Source: Leptodactylus fallax
Taxonomy: Eukaryota; Chordata; Amphibia; Anura; Leptodactylidae
Assembly (NCBI GenBank): GCA_947044405.1
Contig: CAMRHE010000166.1
Location: 3,101,501 to 3,165,500 of the forward strand
Reading direction: 5' to 3'
DNA length: 64,000 nucleotides
The notes beneath the pieces were generated by a model. The model searched no databases. It saw only the letters and a list, made by a program, of their open reading frames with translations, and was not told the origin of the DNA. The first letter of the stretch is position 1, and each line of letters opens with the position of its first letter. The translations under genes and the position numbers were made by a program. This document shows positions 33,705-45,898 of this stretch, piece after piece.

Positions 33705-33940
33705 CCAATCAACGCTTCATCATTGGCAACTCTTCTGGAGGAAGCGAGGCTGACTTGAATGACTGCTTATAGAAATTTGGAAAAATACTTGGAAAAAAAA
33801 ATCCACATATCCTTTTACTTTGCCCCATATGACTATATAAAAGTACTCAAATTCCCCCGCATAGACATTCTCACAAGAAAAAGCAGAGAAAAGACAAACA
33901 ATAGTGTAGCTTATTGAAAATTACCTCAGTATTCATCAAG
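33705..33940 (+). promoter_or_regulatory. Promoter-like block with first-exon splice donor (candidate)
   Basis: A CCAAT box lies at 33705-33709 and a strong TATA box, TATATAAAAG, at 33834-33843. About 100 bp further the text TTCATCAAG is followed by GTAAGA at 33941, a good splice donor. The spacing suits a short non-coding first exon of about 75 bp starting near 33865. The interval has no ATG in a long frame. The gene it might serve was not identified, and this could be chance. Confidence 0.3.
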
Positions 33941-34002
33941 GTAAGATGTCTTCTGTATAGATGGTCAAATCAAAATATCAAACATGTTAGCATGAATATG
34001 CA

Positions 34003-34450
34003 GATGTAGCAAAGTTTAACTTGACTCTTAAACTAGCAAAGTTTATCAGGGTCAAGTTAAAATTTGCTACATCTGTACACTCTTGTGGGTTATGCCCAAG
34101 GCACTAATACATTTATGTAGAACTTATACTTAAAGTTGTACGGTTTTTACCATTTGCCAGATTGTCGCTGTTGCCTTAAGGAAAATAGTACAGTATATCT
34201 GTTTTCCTTGCAGCAAGAAGCTGAGTCAAGCCTATTTCGTACTTAATTTTGAGTGTATTATTATTTCTTTAACAATAGTTAGCTCTGCTGTTTTTAATAG
34301 AGCTTATGTCATTTGGACTTGGCTAGAGCCATTCTGGCTAGCAAAGTTCAAGGGATCACTAGGTTTTTGTACTTTAACCCTTTACAGGCATGTGGACTTC
34401 GCTAGGTAGAGCTTAACCAAATGTAGCATAAGTATACAGATGTGTCCTTC
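34003..34450. repeat. Foldback repeat with GATGTAGCAAA ends
   Basis: CAGATGTAGCAAAGTTTAAC at 34003 is answered by AAAATTTGCTACATCTG near 34057-34073, a hairpin of about 70 bp. A further AAATGTAGCATAAGTATACA copy near 34417 suggests that the outer element is longer. Confidence 0.6.
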
Positions 34451-34610
34451 CTTACATGTCCTCTTGGCTGGACATGTGCAAATATGTGTTTCACAAATTA
34501 AGCGACTTTTTAAAAGTAACATGATTTTGTAATAAGTTAACAAAAAGGCATATGATAACTATCCTGTGTATATATGTGCTCACCTCATATAGGGAAGGTG
34601 TGTGTTGCAG

Positions 34611-34664
34611 CTTTTCAAGGCTTTTGTTGGCATCTAGTCATATTATGTTGGTTTCATGGGTCAG
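34611..34664 (+). other. Possible small internal exon (54 bp)
   Basis: The sequence GTGTGTGTTGCAG (acceptor-like) precedes it and GGTCAG|GTAAGT (perfect donor) ends it, about 0.67 kb after the promoter-like block at 33705. Two of three frames are open, one with an internal ATG. No protein match is recognised; very speculative. Confidence 0.15.
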
Positions 34665-34669
34665 GTAAG

Positions 34670-35600
34670 TATGGACACATCTGCATTGCAGGTAATAGAG
34701 AAGTCAAGGAAAAAACAATATGCAAGTATTTCTCTGGCACCAAGTTAGTTAGAAATATGGCATTATACACTTTATACCACAGTTACCTTAATCCCAGCCA
34801 TTAAACCAATCCAGAGGTCTGACTGATCATTCATTTAGGAGGCAGAGTCAGTGGACCAATCAGGGAAAAGATCAGTGCAGTCAAGCTGTGTGCTTGGCTC
34901 TTTATTTTAATCTGCTCTGCACTCTTGTGTGTGACAGCTGTTATTTATGGCAACCTGGTGTGCTATTCTAATGATACTGGAGTGTTTACGCTGGACGACT
35001 TTGATTTTGACCTTTCTTCTGGATGTGACTTTACTGCCTGATCTGTGTTTTAAATCTTGGACTGTCTGACTATTCCTTTATCTGCTATTCTGAGACTTTC
35101 AGTTCAATAGCTAGTCTTGCTTATTATATGTGCTAGAAATATGTTTTATTATGTTAATTATTGCACACAGGGCTGGCTCTAGGTTTTGGCAGGCCCTTGG
35201 GTGACAGAGTAAGCTTCATGTCAGTCATGTTAGTTGGCACAATCAATTAAATTTAGTAAATGCTGTGATTCATAAAGAACATCTTATCTGCTCCTTCTGA
35301 GTGGACCAAGAAAGTTTCTTTCTCTTTAACACTGCAGTGAATGGTCGAAGTTCCAAACAGAGGGTACTCCATCTGTATCTGTAATTCTGTCAAAACAACA
35401 AACTGAAAATTGTGAACCTAGCCTTACTCATACAGTACTGTAAGCACTGGCTGGATGTATACATCAATACAATTATCAGACATATAAAACCATTCATTAT
35501 AGTCTCAATACACATTTTAACAAACCTTTAATGCCACAAAAGACAATTTAAGGCTTCATTCACATCTGCATCGTGGCTTCTGTTATAAGCAAATGGAAAG
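34670..35600. other. No gene seen; a possible hAT end at 35168
   Basis: CAGGGCTGGCTCTAGGTTTT then GGCAGGCCCTTGGGTGA at 35168 looks like the terminal region of a hAT element of the type hinted at 14488. No partner end was found. AAGGCTTCATTCACATCTGC at 35551 resembles a miniature-element terminus. Confidence 0.4.
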
Positions 35601-35619
35601 AAAAACATAAGGGGGGTCT

Positions 35620-37470
35620 GGGAGGGGCTTAAGTCAATTTCGTATCATAGACAGTCTGTCTGCCAGATTGAGGCAGATGTTAATTGGCTTAACGAACTAA
35701 ACCTATTTTTAAATAGATTTGATTACACACCAGCTCCTCTCACCCCAGCATGTCCTTCAGTTCCCCCCACCACAGTGACTTCACCCCATGCGGCTACTTC
35801 CCACCAGACCAGTAAATCCAGAAATCCGTCTTTATCTGACCACAGTCTGACCTTCACACAAGCCCAGGTAAGGAAGGAGATGAAAAAGATCAAGGTGAGG
35901 AAAGCCGCAGGGCCAGATGACATCAGTGCAAGGCTAATTAAGACTTGTGGGAATCAGGTGTGTAGTTTAATTACATATATGTTTAATATGAGCCTGACAC
36001 AGGAAATAGTCCATGAATTATGGAAACCTTCTTGTGTGGTACCAGTTCCAAAGAAACCTCACCCTATGGACCTCAAGAACTACAGACCTGTAGCACTGAC
36101 ATCCCACTTGTTGAAGATCTTAGAGAGATTGGTTCTCACACATCTCCGCCCTCTAGTGAGCCCCGCTATGGACCCTCTCCAGTTTGCTTATCAGCTGGGC
36201 ATTAGGGTAGATGATGCCATCATCCACCTTCTGCACGGGGCTCTTTCTCACCTGGAGAAACCAGGGAACACTGTGAGAATAATGTTCTTTGATTTCTCCA
36301 GTGCTTTTAATACCATACAGAGACAAGCTGGGCCTTGCTGGAGTGGACCACCACCTCTCTAATTGGATCCCAGACTACCTCACAAATCAACCTCAATACC
36401 TGAGAGCCCGGGACTGGGTGTCAGATATCGTGATCTGTAATACGGGGGCACTTCAGGATACAGTTCTTGCCCCTTTCCTCTTCACACTGTACACTGCAGA
36501 TTTTAGGTGCAATTCATCTAGCTGCTACCTACAGAAGTATTCTGACGACTCTGCAATAGTAGGCCTCATCACAGATGATGATGACAGGGAATACAGGGAA
36601 CTGAACCGGGATTTTGTGGACTGGTGCCAGCGGAACTACCTGAAGATTAACGCGGGGAAGACCAAGGAGATGGTGGTGGACTTCTGTAAATCCAAATCCC
36701 CTCCTAAACCAGTGGACATCCTGGGAATGGGCATCAAGATTGTAAACACCTATAAGTACCTGGGTTTGTTCCTTAATAATAAGCTGGACTGGGCAGATCA
36801 CATGGAGGTCCTGTACAGGAAGGGCCACAGCAGGCTCTACCTGCTTAGAAGGCTGAGAGCCTTTGGAATCCGGGGGGGCACTTCTTAGGACTTTCTTCAA
36901 CTCAGTAGTGGCATCAGCCATCTTCTTTGGAGTGGCCTGCTGGGGGAGCAGTATATCAACCAGGGATAGAAATAAACTTGACAAGCTGATTAGAAGGGCC
37001 AGCTCTGTCCTGGGGAGCCCACTGGACCTAGTGCAGGTGGAGGGTGACAGAAGGATATAGTTCGTGGTGAGCTCCATGCGGAAGAAGAAATCCCATCCCA
37101 TGCATGAGACTGTGATAGCGCTGGGCAGTACTGTCAGTGACCGAATGCTCCACCCTAAGTGTGAGAAGGAGCACTATTGGAAGTCTTTCCTCCCCACCGC
37201 GGTTAGGCTATACAACCAACACCAACCTAAGCGGAGATCATTACACACAGAGAACTGAAATATCTTTCTGCCTGTTAAATCCCCCCCCCCCCCACCTCTG
37301 CTACTTCTTATCTGTCTGTCTACTATCAATGTAATGCCTCTTACCTTGGAACATTCCTGTACATGTTGTATTTGTATTTGTATCTGCTTATCTTTGCTGC
37401 TGTAACACACTGAATTTCCCCATGGTGGGACTATTAAAGGACTATTATTATTATTATTATTATTATTAAT
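35620..37470 (+). mobile_element. Rex1/CR1-like LINE, 5'-truncated
   Basis: It carries reverse transcriptase coding from about 35650, a C-terminal region, a short 3' untranslated part and a terminal (ATT)n tail at 37442-37468. TGAATTTCCCCATGGTGGGA just before the tail resembles the 3' end of Rex1-type elements in fish and frogs. The upstream boundary near 35620 is where coding similarity fades, as expected for a 5'-truncated insertion. Confidence 0.8.
35650..37258 (+). pseudogene. Non-LTR reverse transcriptase with frameshifts and a stop
   Basis: The first frame runs to about 36320 and includes KKIKVRKAAGPDDI, the fingers motif SCVVPVPKKP, LKNYRPVALTSHLLKILERL and the metal-binding motif A FFDFSSAFNTI (D codon 36291). 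The frame then shifts near 36315 and continues with DKLGLAGVDHHLSNWI, GALQDTVLAPFLFTLY (motif B) and the active site KYSDDSAIV (motif C, DD at 36544-36549; YSDD instead of the common YADD). A second shift near 36880 leads to LRTFFNSVVASAIFFGVACW, and an in-frame TAG at 37058-37060 precedes the last segment ending KRRSLHTEN. Catalytic motifs remain but the frame is broken three times. The endonuclease domain is absent. Confidence 0.87.
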
Positions 37471-37474
37471 ATTA

Positions 37475-38215
37475 AATGTAAACCAAGACATAGTGTCGGC
37501 TTTGTCTCATCTGAGTGTTATCAATTCATTCTTTTACACCAGACTTGATTTGATTCATAATGATTCCTTATCACAACTACAGATATACACACTCACTGAC
37601 TTTGAACAGCTGTTTAACAAGATACTATAAGCCCTAGAGCAGGAAAAAATGCACATTGGGCTGATTTATAAACTTTAGTGAATTAACACAATTAAAACTT
37701 CAATTGCTTTTTTATCACTTATCTGCCGGCCTGTTCATATACATCCTGTTCAGCAGGTCAATTACAGAAGTACTATATATCACTTAACTACTATATATCA
37801 CAGAAGACAGCAGCTACAGAAAGGTCAAAGAGGAGAAACAAGATGCTGACGGACAAAAGCAAGTTTAGCGAGGAAAGAAATTGGCTATAAGGCTGTTTTG
37901 CTAATAAAACTGATGTTTTACAACATTAGTTAGTTAGTGAGTTAGCCACCCAATATAAGATGAGAAGAGGCACAGTGTCTAGTAATGATGCATATATTTG
38001 TGGACACTGACTGCTTCAGGCTGGAGGAAAGTTGACAATTTGAACAAAGCTGAGGTTTAGCTGAGTTAGAGGACTAGTGAGAGGGAGACCTTGGAGACAT
38101 TTGAGTATAAAGACCTGCAAAAGGGTTCGTTCCACTATAAAAACTTTTGGGGCTAACTTGTCTGTGCTTATAATCAAGTGTCTGTGCCTTATAAACCAAG
38201 CAGTGATGAGCTATG
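37475..38215. other. No gene seen
   Basis: This is AT-rich intergenic sequence between the LINE and Tc1-like copy 5. No repeats or motifs are recognised except a duplicated ACTACTATATATCAC phrase near 37770-37800. Confidence 0.45.
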
Positions 38216-38217
38216 TA

Positions 38218-39785
38218 CAGTCATGGCCAAAAGTTTTGAGAATGATACAAATATTAATTTTTACAAAGTCAACTGCTTCAGTTTTTCTAATGGCAATTTG
38301 CATATACTCCAGAATGTTATAAAGAGTGATCAGCTTAACAGCAATTACTTGCAAAGTCAATATTTGCCTAGAAAATGAACTTTATCCCCCAAAACACATT
38401 TCAACATCATTGCAGCCCTGCCTTAAAAGGACCACCTAACATCGTTTCAGAGATTGCTCCATTAACACAGGTGTGGGTGTTGATGAGGACAGGGCTGGAG
38501 ATCAATCTGTCATGATTAAGTAAGAATGACACCACTGGACACTTTAAACGGAGGATGGTGCTTGCCATCATTGTTTCTCTTCTGTTAACCATGGTTATCT
38601 CTAAAGAAACACATGCAGTCATCATTGTACTGCACAAAAATGGCCTAACTGGGAAGAGTATTGCAGCTAGAAAGATTGCACCTCAGTCAACAATCTATCG
38701 CATCATCAAGAACTTCAAGGAGAGAGGTTCCATTGGTGCCAAAAAGGCTCCAGGGCGCCCAAGAAAGACCAGCAAGCGGCAGGACCGTCTCTTAAAAGTG
38801 TTTCAGCTGCAGGATCGGGCTACCAGCAGTGCAGAGCTTGCTGAGGAATGGCAGTAGGCAGGTGTGAGTGCATCTGCACGCACTGTGAGGCGGAGACTCT
38901 TGGAGAAAGGCCTGGTCTCAAGGAGGGCAGCAAAGAAGCCACTTCTCTCCAGAAAAAAACATCAGGGACAGACTGATATTCTGCAAAAGGTACAGGGAGT
39001 GGACTGCTGAGGACTGGGGTAAAGTCTTTTTCTCTGATGAAGCCCCTTTTCGATTGTTTGGAACATCTGGAAAACAGCTTATTCGGAGAAGAAGAGGTGA
39101 GCGCTACCACCAGTCTTGTCTCATGCCAACTGTAAAGCATCCTGAAACCATTCATGTGTGGGGTTGCTTCTCAGCCAAGGGAATCGGCTCTCTCACAGTC
39201 TTGCCTAAAAACACAGCCATGAATAAAGAATGGTACCAGAACGTCCTCCAAGAGCAACTTCTCCCAACTGTCCAAGAGCAGTTTGGCGCTCAACAATGCC
39301 TTTTCCAGCATGATGGAGCACCTTGCCATAAAGCAAAGGTGATAACTAAATGGCTCAGAGAACAAAACATAGAGATTTTGGGTCCATGGCCTGGAAACTC
39401 CCCAGATCTTAATCCCATTGAGAACTTGTGGTCAATCATCAAGAGACGGGTGGACAAACAAAAACCAACAAATTCAGACAAAATTAAAGCATTGATTCTG
39501 CAAGAATGGACTGCTATCAGTCAGGATTTGGTCCAGAAGTTGATTGAGAGCATGCCAGGGAGAATTGCAGAGGTCCTGAAGAAGAAGGGTCAACACTGCA
39601 AATATTGACTTGCTGCATTAACTCATTCTAACTGTCAATATAAGCTTCTGTTACTCATAATATGAATGCAATTATATTTCTGTATGTGATAAAAACATCT
39701 GACAAACACACATAAAAACCAGAGGGCAGCAGATCATGTGAAAATATAATATTTGTGTCATTCTCAAAACTTTTGGCCATGACTG
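38218..39785 (+). mobile_element. Tc1/mariner element, copy 5, DD35E type (1568 bp)
   Basis: The ends are CAGTCATGGCCAAAAGTTTT and its reverse complement, with TA at 38216-38217 and 39786-39787. The terminal match extends about 38 bp and then fades, unlike the 200-bp IR/DR ends of the other four copies. One transposase gene is inside. The different end structure and catalytic spacing mark it as a separate lineage. Confidence 0.93.
38591..39608 (+). pseudogene. DD35E Tc1/mariner transposase, two lesions
   Basis: The likely start is ATG 38591 (MVISKETHAVIIVLHKNG); an upstream ATG at 38555 adds an unconvincing hydrophobic leader. The helix-turn-helix region and a GRPRK linker follow. A TAG stop at 38855-38857 interrupts after ELAEEWQ; the same frame then continues with ASARTVRRRLLEKGLVSRRA. 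A one-base shift in the A run near 38953-38960 moves the rest into the next frame, open to the TGA at 39608. Catalytic codons are D at 39036 (FSDEAPF), D at 39312 (FQHDGAPCH) and E at 39420 (PIENLW), 35 residues between the last two. With only these two lesions it was inactivated fairly recently. Confidence 0.9.
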
Positions 39786-39789
39786 TATA

Positions 39790-42750
39790 TGCTGTAACCT
39801 CCAAAAGTCTTGGAGTTCGGAGTGTAGATATTTAGGGTATATTTCTACTGGGCTCTGGTGCCTCAGGAGGCCACAGGAATCTCTACAACATAACAAGTCA
39901 CCAGTATTATAAATAGCACATGGTAAGTGTGGGCACAGTTACATATTTTGCATTAGGGCCCAGTAGTTGCATGTTACATCTCTGCTTGGAGTGCATAAAC
40001 GTTTAGTTAAATTGTTTTCTTTGATTGCTGTATTATTGGATTCCTCTGCAGGGTGGTTGAAGCCAATTCCTTTACCTGCATGCCTCCTGTTTTTTATACC
40101 CTGTGAAACTCCTTCTCTTTTTTCCTATCCTTTTTATTGAGCATGTTTTTGGAATTGCGTTCTTCAGGCAAGAAATCATGCACTATTCACATATGCTGGT
40201 TTTGCTACTGGTAACAGGTCTTATTTATGGCAGAAATACCAGATAAGTGAAGGAAGAATTCTGGGAATACAGAAGTAGGAGTATGGCAGAGGTTCACAAT
40301 GAAATTGTTGGATTTATCCTCATTGTGCTGGAAGACAGCTGTCATCAGTTGTAATACTTCTGTCATCAAGACTTAGACAGGGTTAGACTTGGGTTTCAGA
40401 CTGAAGTTGTTATTATTGTAGCTGCTCCGCATCCCAACCTCGCTTATATTTTTCTCACTATCCTTTTTTAAGCTTAGATAGTGAATTTGGTGACACTTCT
40501 GTTGCGGTCCTTAAGTTTCCAAAGTCAGTGTTTGCTTTTGGATGCCACAACCTGCCTAACACAGTCAGAACTCCACATAGGGAAGCAAATGGAACAGAAT
40601 TCTACACCTACTGCACACATTTATAGTGAACTAGTAATAGTATCAAGACTTTTATATTATTATTATAAACTTAGATGCTTACTTTGACCTTCCATATTAC
40701 CTTGTGGTTGATAAAATGTATGTTAAATTAATTGATATTTACAGGAAAATGGAAAATCTTTACCCAAAGAATGCAGAACATGCGGGAATCATTAAAGTGA
40801 TAAAATACAATTATATACATATTATAAATGAATTGCAAAAACGCATTTTTGTGTGAAATGTAATGTTTAATAAAACAAAATGCAAAATGAAAGCTATCAT
40901 AAAATAACTCATAAAAAGAGAAGAACAAGACTATATTGGGCTACCGTACAATATACAAATATGTATGAGTGATTACATTCATTTAATAGGAAAGTATGAT
41001 GCAGAGCTAGCACTTTCATATGTCCCTTGGACTCACCTTTATTTTAAAATATAACTTTGAAAGCTAAATAACTCTTTGCATCCAATATTATTGCTAATAT
41101 ATTTCAACCAATGCTAATTTCAAGGGTGGAAGTGCTTTTACTACTTTATCAACATGTTCTAGCAGCAGTTACATAAGAGGTCACCATATTCATGACATTG
41201 ATGTGCACAAGAACAAGCAAATTCTACTTGGTCATGTCTGACTAGGAAAATGCTTAGTTTATACATTATTCGCCAATTTTTTTATTTATTTTTTTAACTG
41301 ATGTATCTTCTTTTAGACACCTACCATTCAGCGGACTAGAACTTACAATCAATGCATACATAGTCATTTATTTAATATTATGACTGTACTATTTATTAAA
41401 TGTTGCATTCAGTAAAAAGTCTCCTTTCTATACTATTGAAACTTTTACACAATGTAGTTTCTATAAAAATTAATGGGGGGATTTCAGGCTACAACTTCTG
41501 TAGGTGTGACTGACTTGTAGGGCAATTTCCCCTGACCTTGTAGGTAAGATCATTACATATGAGTTTGCTAGGTTTCTGACAATTGCCTGGCTCCCCATTT
41601 CTTTTATAAATACTACTGATCATTGTCCTGTTGGGCAATGTAATTTGCACCAAATGAATGCAGATCTAACATTGTAGAATAGTAATCTTTCTGTTTCATT
41701 ATTCTTTTTGCTTAAAGCTACTTGCCATATACAATTTCAGCTTTGCTTAGACTAGAGTCACGACTTTTGTTGATAATAGAGCTATAAAACCTACGGCCAA
41801 TCTATTTTTATGGGTCTCAATAAATATAGATACATCATACTGTATAATCTTGGCTGGTAATGTTGTTTTTTAGGTTTTTTTTTTTTTTTTTTTTTTTTGT
41901 GACAGCCAGCAAGAAGAGGGCTACAGAATGACCATTTTTTTCAATAAAAATTACAGAAAGGAAAAAAAAAGTAGCATGAAACAATTTTGAAGGTTATGGA
42001 TACCTTTGCAGTGTAGTATTTTATTGTTTACTCCCTAAATACAAAAATAAGTAACTTTCTAAATAGTCTTCTTTAAAAATGCAGTCTGTGCTACTTCATA
42101 TTTTTAGCAGTGCAGCTACTGCTGCTGACATATATCCAAAAGCATACTGGTCCTGGTTGTGCAGACTGTCTCTGCTCCTGTGCATCGCAAATAAGAAAAT
42201 GGAGAAAAGTTATAGCAATCAATTCTTCAGGGAGACTAGATCACACAAATTATACTGTAGCAGCGTGAACTATAGAAACCATGCTTATAGCATTCTATGG
42301 GATGAAGGGGATTTGGGTGAATCACATATACTGTGTATAAACATATATAGAGAAGAAGAGCCAGGAAAGGAAAGGGGGAAGATCACTCATTCTTTTTCTT
42401 TGTCTGTCAGTACAAGGGAGAAGAGAACCTTCCTTGACTCCAGAAATAGAAAGTATTAAAGGAATAAGGTTGTTCTAGTCCATGAGATGCACAGACATCA
42501 AATCCAGCATGTATAAGTATGCAGAAACCTGTTGGGGGAGGCTAGGTGATAGTAGTGACTAAATGACTAAGTGACTAATGACTAAAATCTCAACAAATCC
42601 TTTAGCTATTCTCCTGGGGTAATGCAGTGCTAAGGGGGCCTGCAGGGTACCTGATGGTGGTAGTAGTGTTTTCCCCTGGGTATGTCCTAGTAGTTTTAGC
42701 CTTCCCAAACCTAATAGGGGTTGGCAAACCCATGATGGCAGGTGCAGGAA
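39790..42750. other. Longest repeat-poor stretch; no gene seen
   Basis: No transposase, reverse transcriptase or inverted-repeat element is recognisable. A T run (about 23 bases) lies at 41876-41898. The open frame at 42079-42459 (126 codons) has no motif and ordinary composition. A minus-strand TATTTATAAAAG near 41609 is TATA-like but isolated. Confidence 0.45.
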
Positions 42751-42762
42751 TAAGAATCAATC

Positions 42763-42795
42763 TTACCCTGTTTTACTTGAGGTAAAACAGGGTAA
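42763..42795. other. Perfect 14-bp hairpin, 5-base loop
   Basis: TTACCCTGTTTTAC, loop TTGAG, then GTAAAACAGGGTAA. It stands alone in repeat-poor sequence. Confidence 0.95.
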
Positions 42796-42799
42796 AACA

Positions 42800-43270
42800 T
42801 TATCCAGATTCTGGAGGTACAATTCTTATGGAGCTTCCAATGAGGCCTAAAGCTGAGCTCTCAGGCTTATAGTACTCTCATTGAAAGTTTGCGTCTCCCT
42901 TGCAGGAACAGGCTTCCACTATCTAGTGTGTTACACTCACAAATCCACAAATCACAAGTCCACAAATTTCTCTACAAGTTCTCATCTGTCGGATGTAGTT
43001 TCTCAAAGTTGCCCTGTTTGACCTAATGCTGCAGGCAAGGTCTCAGTCTCTCAGCTTCTCATTACATACTTCCTCCTTCTTATAGGGGCAAGTAGATATG
43101 TCAACATGGTAAAAAAAATTCTGGTACTAGGAGAAGGTAGTAAACTGCATATCATGGAGTAAAATCATAGAACTTTTTCACTCAATGTGACTACTAAAAT
43201 GTAAAAATAAAGTATTCTATGTCAAAGGTCTCCATAGCCCTTCAAGAATCCAACAATATACACATTTCTT
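42800..43270. other. No gene seen
   Basis: This is unremarkable AT-rich sequence before the hAT-X terminus at 43274. Confidence 0.4.
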
Positions 43271-43273
43271 GAG

Positions 43274-44650
43274 TAGAAATGGACGAACCTCTCAAGATTT
43301 GTTTTATTTCAGGTGGCTAGGGTTCCAAATTTGTTTTGGGTCATACAAGTTTGGTATGAAACAGAACTTAAATTGGCTTAAAGCATAGTGTATAAAACTC
43401 TCAGGGCTCCTAGGAACCTATCTATCCAATTTCTAGCTCTCTAAGATAAACACAGCCGAAGTTATGTTAAAGTGAAAGTGACATTTATACAGTATTTATG
43501 GAAAAACGGATGGTAAGCAGTGGATACAAACTCTGTGTTAAACCATACACTGTGCTAACACTCATTTTTACACCATTTTAACATTTAAAACACTTCAAAA
43601 ATTTTTTGGGGGGAAAGGTGCTTGCTCATGGTTTTTAGACACGTGGTGGTTAACTTGAAAAAAGTAATGGTTTTATAGAAAAATTAGCCCATTTTGATGA
43701 TTTCTAAGTGCTACAGGATTATTGCTATTTGGAAACAAATTTGTGGCTGTGCGTTTAGTTGAAAAGTGATGAAGAATTAGTTTTCCAAAAAAAAAAAAAA
43801 GCCACCAAAAATTAAACCTTTATGGGAACAGAATACCACACAATTTTTTTGATATTGGAGGAAGCAATGGTGGGGTTCTTTGTTTTATTTTATTGTTATT
43901 ATGCCAACAGAGTGACAGCAACAAGTGGCACTGGCAGCTACGAACCTGCCGACTGAAAAAGCTGGAATATCATCTAAAAGTGATCATGGAGGTAGATGTT
44001 GTTCTTCTTCTTCCTCTCACAGTTATTATCTACTGTACTGTGTCTTTAGTTTCCTGCAAGCAGTAATCATTCAACATATACTGCTGCTCAAACTTACGCT
44101 CCAGCATGTGCCACAGTGACACTCAATGTGCGCTTCCTTACAGCCATAAAATGAGGGAGGGGGAGTGCATGTTATGGCTTATACTGGTGAAGTTGGGGGT
44201 GGGAAATGGTCCAGTGTGGAGAAACTTGAAGATGTGGATGGGTCCCATCTGGTGTTGAAATTGTGCCTGCTCTGCACCTATAAGGTGATGTCAGTATTAA
44301 AAAAATACCTGGCCTTGCTGCATTTCTAGACTGTGGTCGCTGACACTTAAAATAATGAGCCAGCGGGCTATGAAAGCTATGTATTGTCCCTGACTATAAT
44401 TGCTGCTCCACATACTGATGGTGGCATGCACCTTCCCCAAATGGCAACGACTACCATTGTTTACTAAACAGATACAGGTGGTCCTCACAATAGACCCTTA
44501 TCAGGAGATTTTATTACATATTTACAGCCCATCTGTTGTCCATGTATTATACAGGCTGTTAACTGAGATCAGGGGTCTGAAACATGCTGTGCTTCCAACA
44601 TACATCACTTTGTACCTTAGTGGCACACAAATATTTGGACCAAGCCCATA
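43274..44650 (-). mobile_element. hAT-X element, 3' part with terminus
   Basis: TAGAAATGGACGAACCTC at 43274 is a hAT-X terminus. 43370-43800 matches 1980-2310. The minus strand near 44450-44330 carries SMWSSNYSQGQYIAF, equivalent to DVWSCNYSQGQYMSF in the copy at 54311. Similarity stops near 44650 and resumes at about 46595, so unrelated DNA probably split the copy. Confidence 0.65.
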
Positions 44651-45541
44651 AAAATTTTATGTACTCTCCTGTAGGATATTCTTAATACCCAAGAAACTGT
44701 TCATTCATCTTCTGGATTTCTTCAAGGCTATACACGTGGAGGTATCCTGTTTAAAAGGAACTGGCTATGAATGATCATCACACTATTCACTTACATTCAC
44801 ACGCCTAGCAATGTGTTTTGAACATTATACATTATGTACAATATATGTTGACAGATATAACATATGTACGATATACTAATCCAATACAAAACAATTACTA
44901 TAGCATACACAAAGAATAAGTAATGGTCAATCTGATGTCCTTTAACCCTTCTAATTTGTGTGGTTGAGTTGGATTAATACATTAAAGTTTTATGCATGTT
45001 TCACAAAAAAATTCACTATAGTGTTTACTAATCATTTTTCCTGGTAATAATATATATACCAGATTTACACGACTACAGATATATCATAAACTTGTACACA
45101 ACAATACAACTAACACATATACCTATATTAATATCTCTACTCTGTAAGTATGTATACTCATTTACATTATCTACAGTACTTAATACATTGGTGTTCATAA
45201 ACACTCTCAACTTCCTAATTCTAAAGATGTATACAGAAAATAATCATAATGTTTGCTTAACTAGAGACATGCTTTGACACAGAGATCCCCCTTTCATCTC
45301 ATTAAATAGGAGATGCATATCATCTATTTGTGTTTCAGTGATCAGTCTTACCTGAATTTTCAGTTCCTGTTCCAGTAATTCCATGTCACAAAATTCATTT
45401 AAAAAGAAAAAAATTATGGCTAGAAACTATTTAATTTCTCCTGTTGAGTATAACGATAGATCAGTATTCATGAGCGTTCAATTGTGAATTGGCTCTTTTA
45501 AAGAAACTTGGATTTTCCAATTGTGGTTAATTTAATCACCA

Positions 45542-45611
45542 TTACAGATATGGCTCATATTCACATCCAGAAACTGTACATGCCAATCTTGTCATTGCTT
45601 CACAATTGGTC
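45542..45611 (-). other. Candidate terminal exon, cysteine-rich (speculative)
   Basis: On the minus strand the strong acceptor GCTCTTTTGTTCCTAG is followed by a short open segment containing CEAMTRLACTVSGC and ending at a TAA (45544-45542). The spacing C-x7-C-x4-C is the same as in the segment at 50059-49916. Only 22 codons are open, the family is unknown, and no upstream exon was identified. Confidence 0.2.
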
Positions 45612-45898
45612 CTAGGAACAAAAGAGCAAAGGCATTATAAGATTCTTAGCAGTTGTAATCTGTATGTTGCTACTTATAGAAGACATTCTATTTGAATACA
45701 TTCATTTACTATTTGCTCATTGTTAAAATATTTATAAAACTTAAATTTGAATTGAGAAAAAAAAATGCTTCTAATCTTTTTGACAACATGCTATTTGACA
45801 CAATTATTAACCTCAATCCCCTTCGGTACTATAAAAATGGTACCAAAAATAAAGGTTAACAAAATAATAAGAATGGCAAAATCAAAGGCCAACTTCCC

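Noticed and set aside
35168..35210. Complete hAT element starting at CAGGGCTGGCTCTAGG
   Set aside because: A plausible left end, but no matching right end or 8-bp duplication was found.
42079..42459. 126-codon open frame
   Set aside because: No motif, no recognisable family, ordinary AT-rich composition and no splice or promoter context; its length is compatible with chance in 64 kb.
45340..45440. Coding exon ending at the minus-strand donor CAG|GTAAGA at 45352
   Set aside because: The only open segment is short (MELLEQELKIQ) and has no credible acceptor. It lies downstream of a stop in the candidate exon at 45611.
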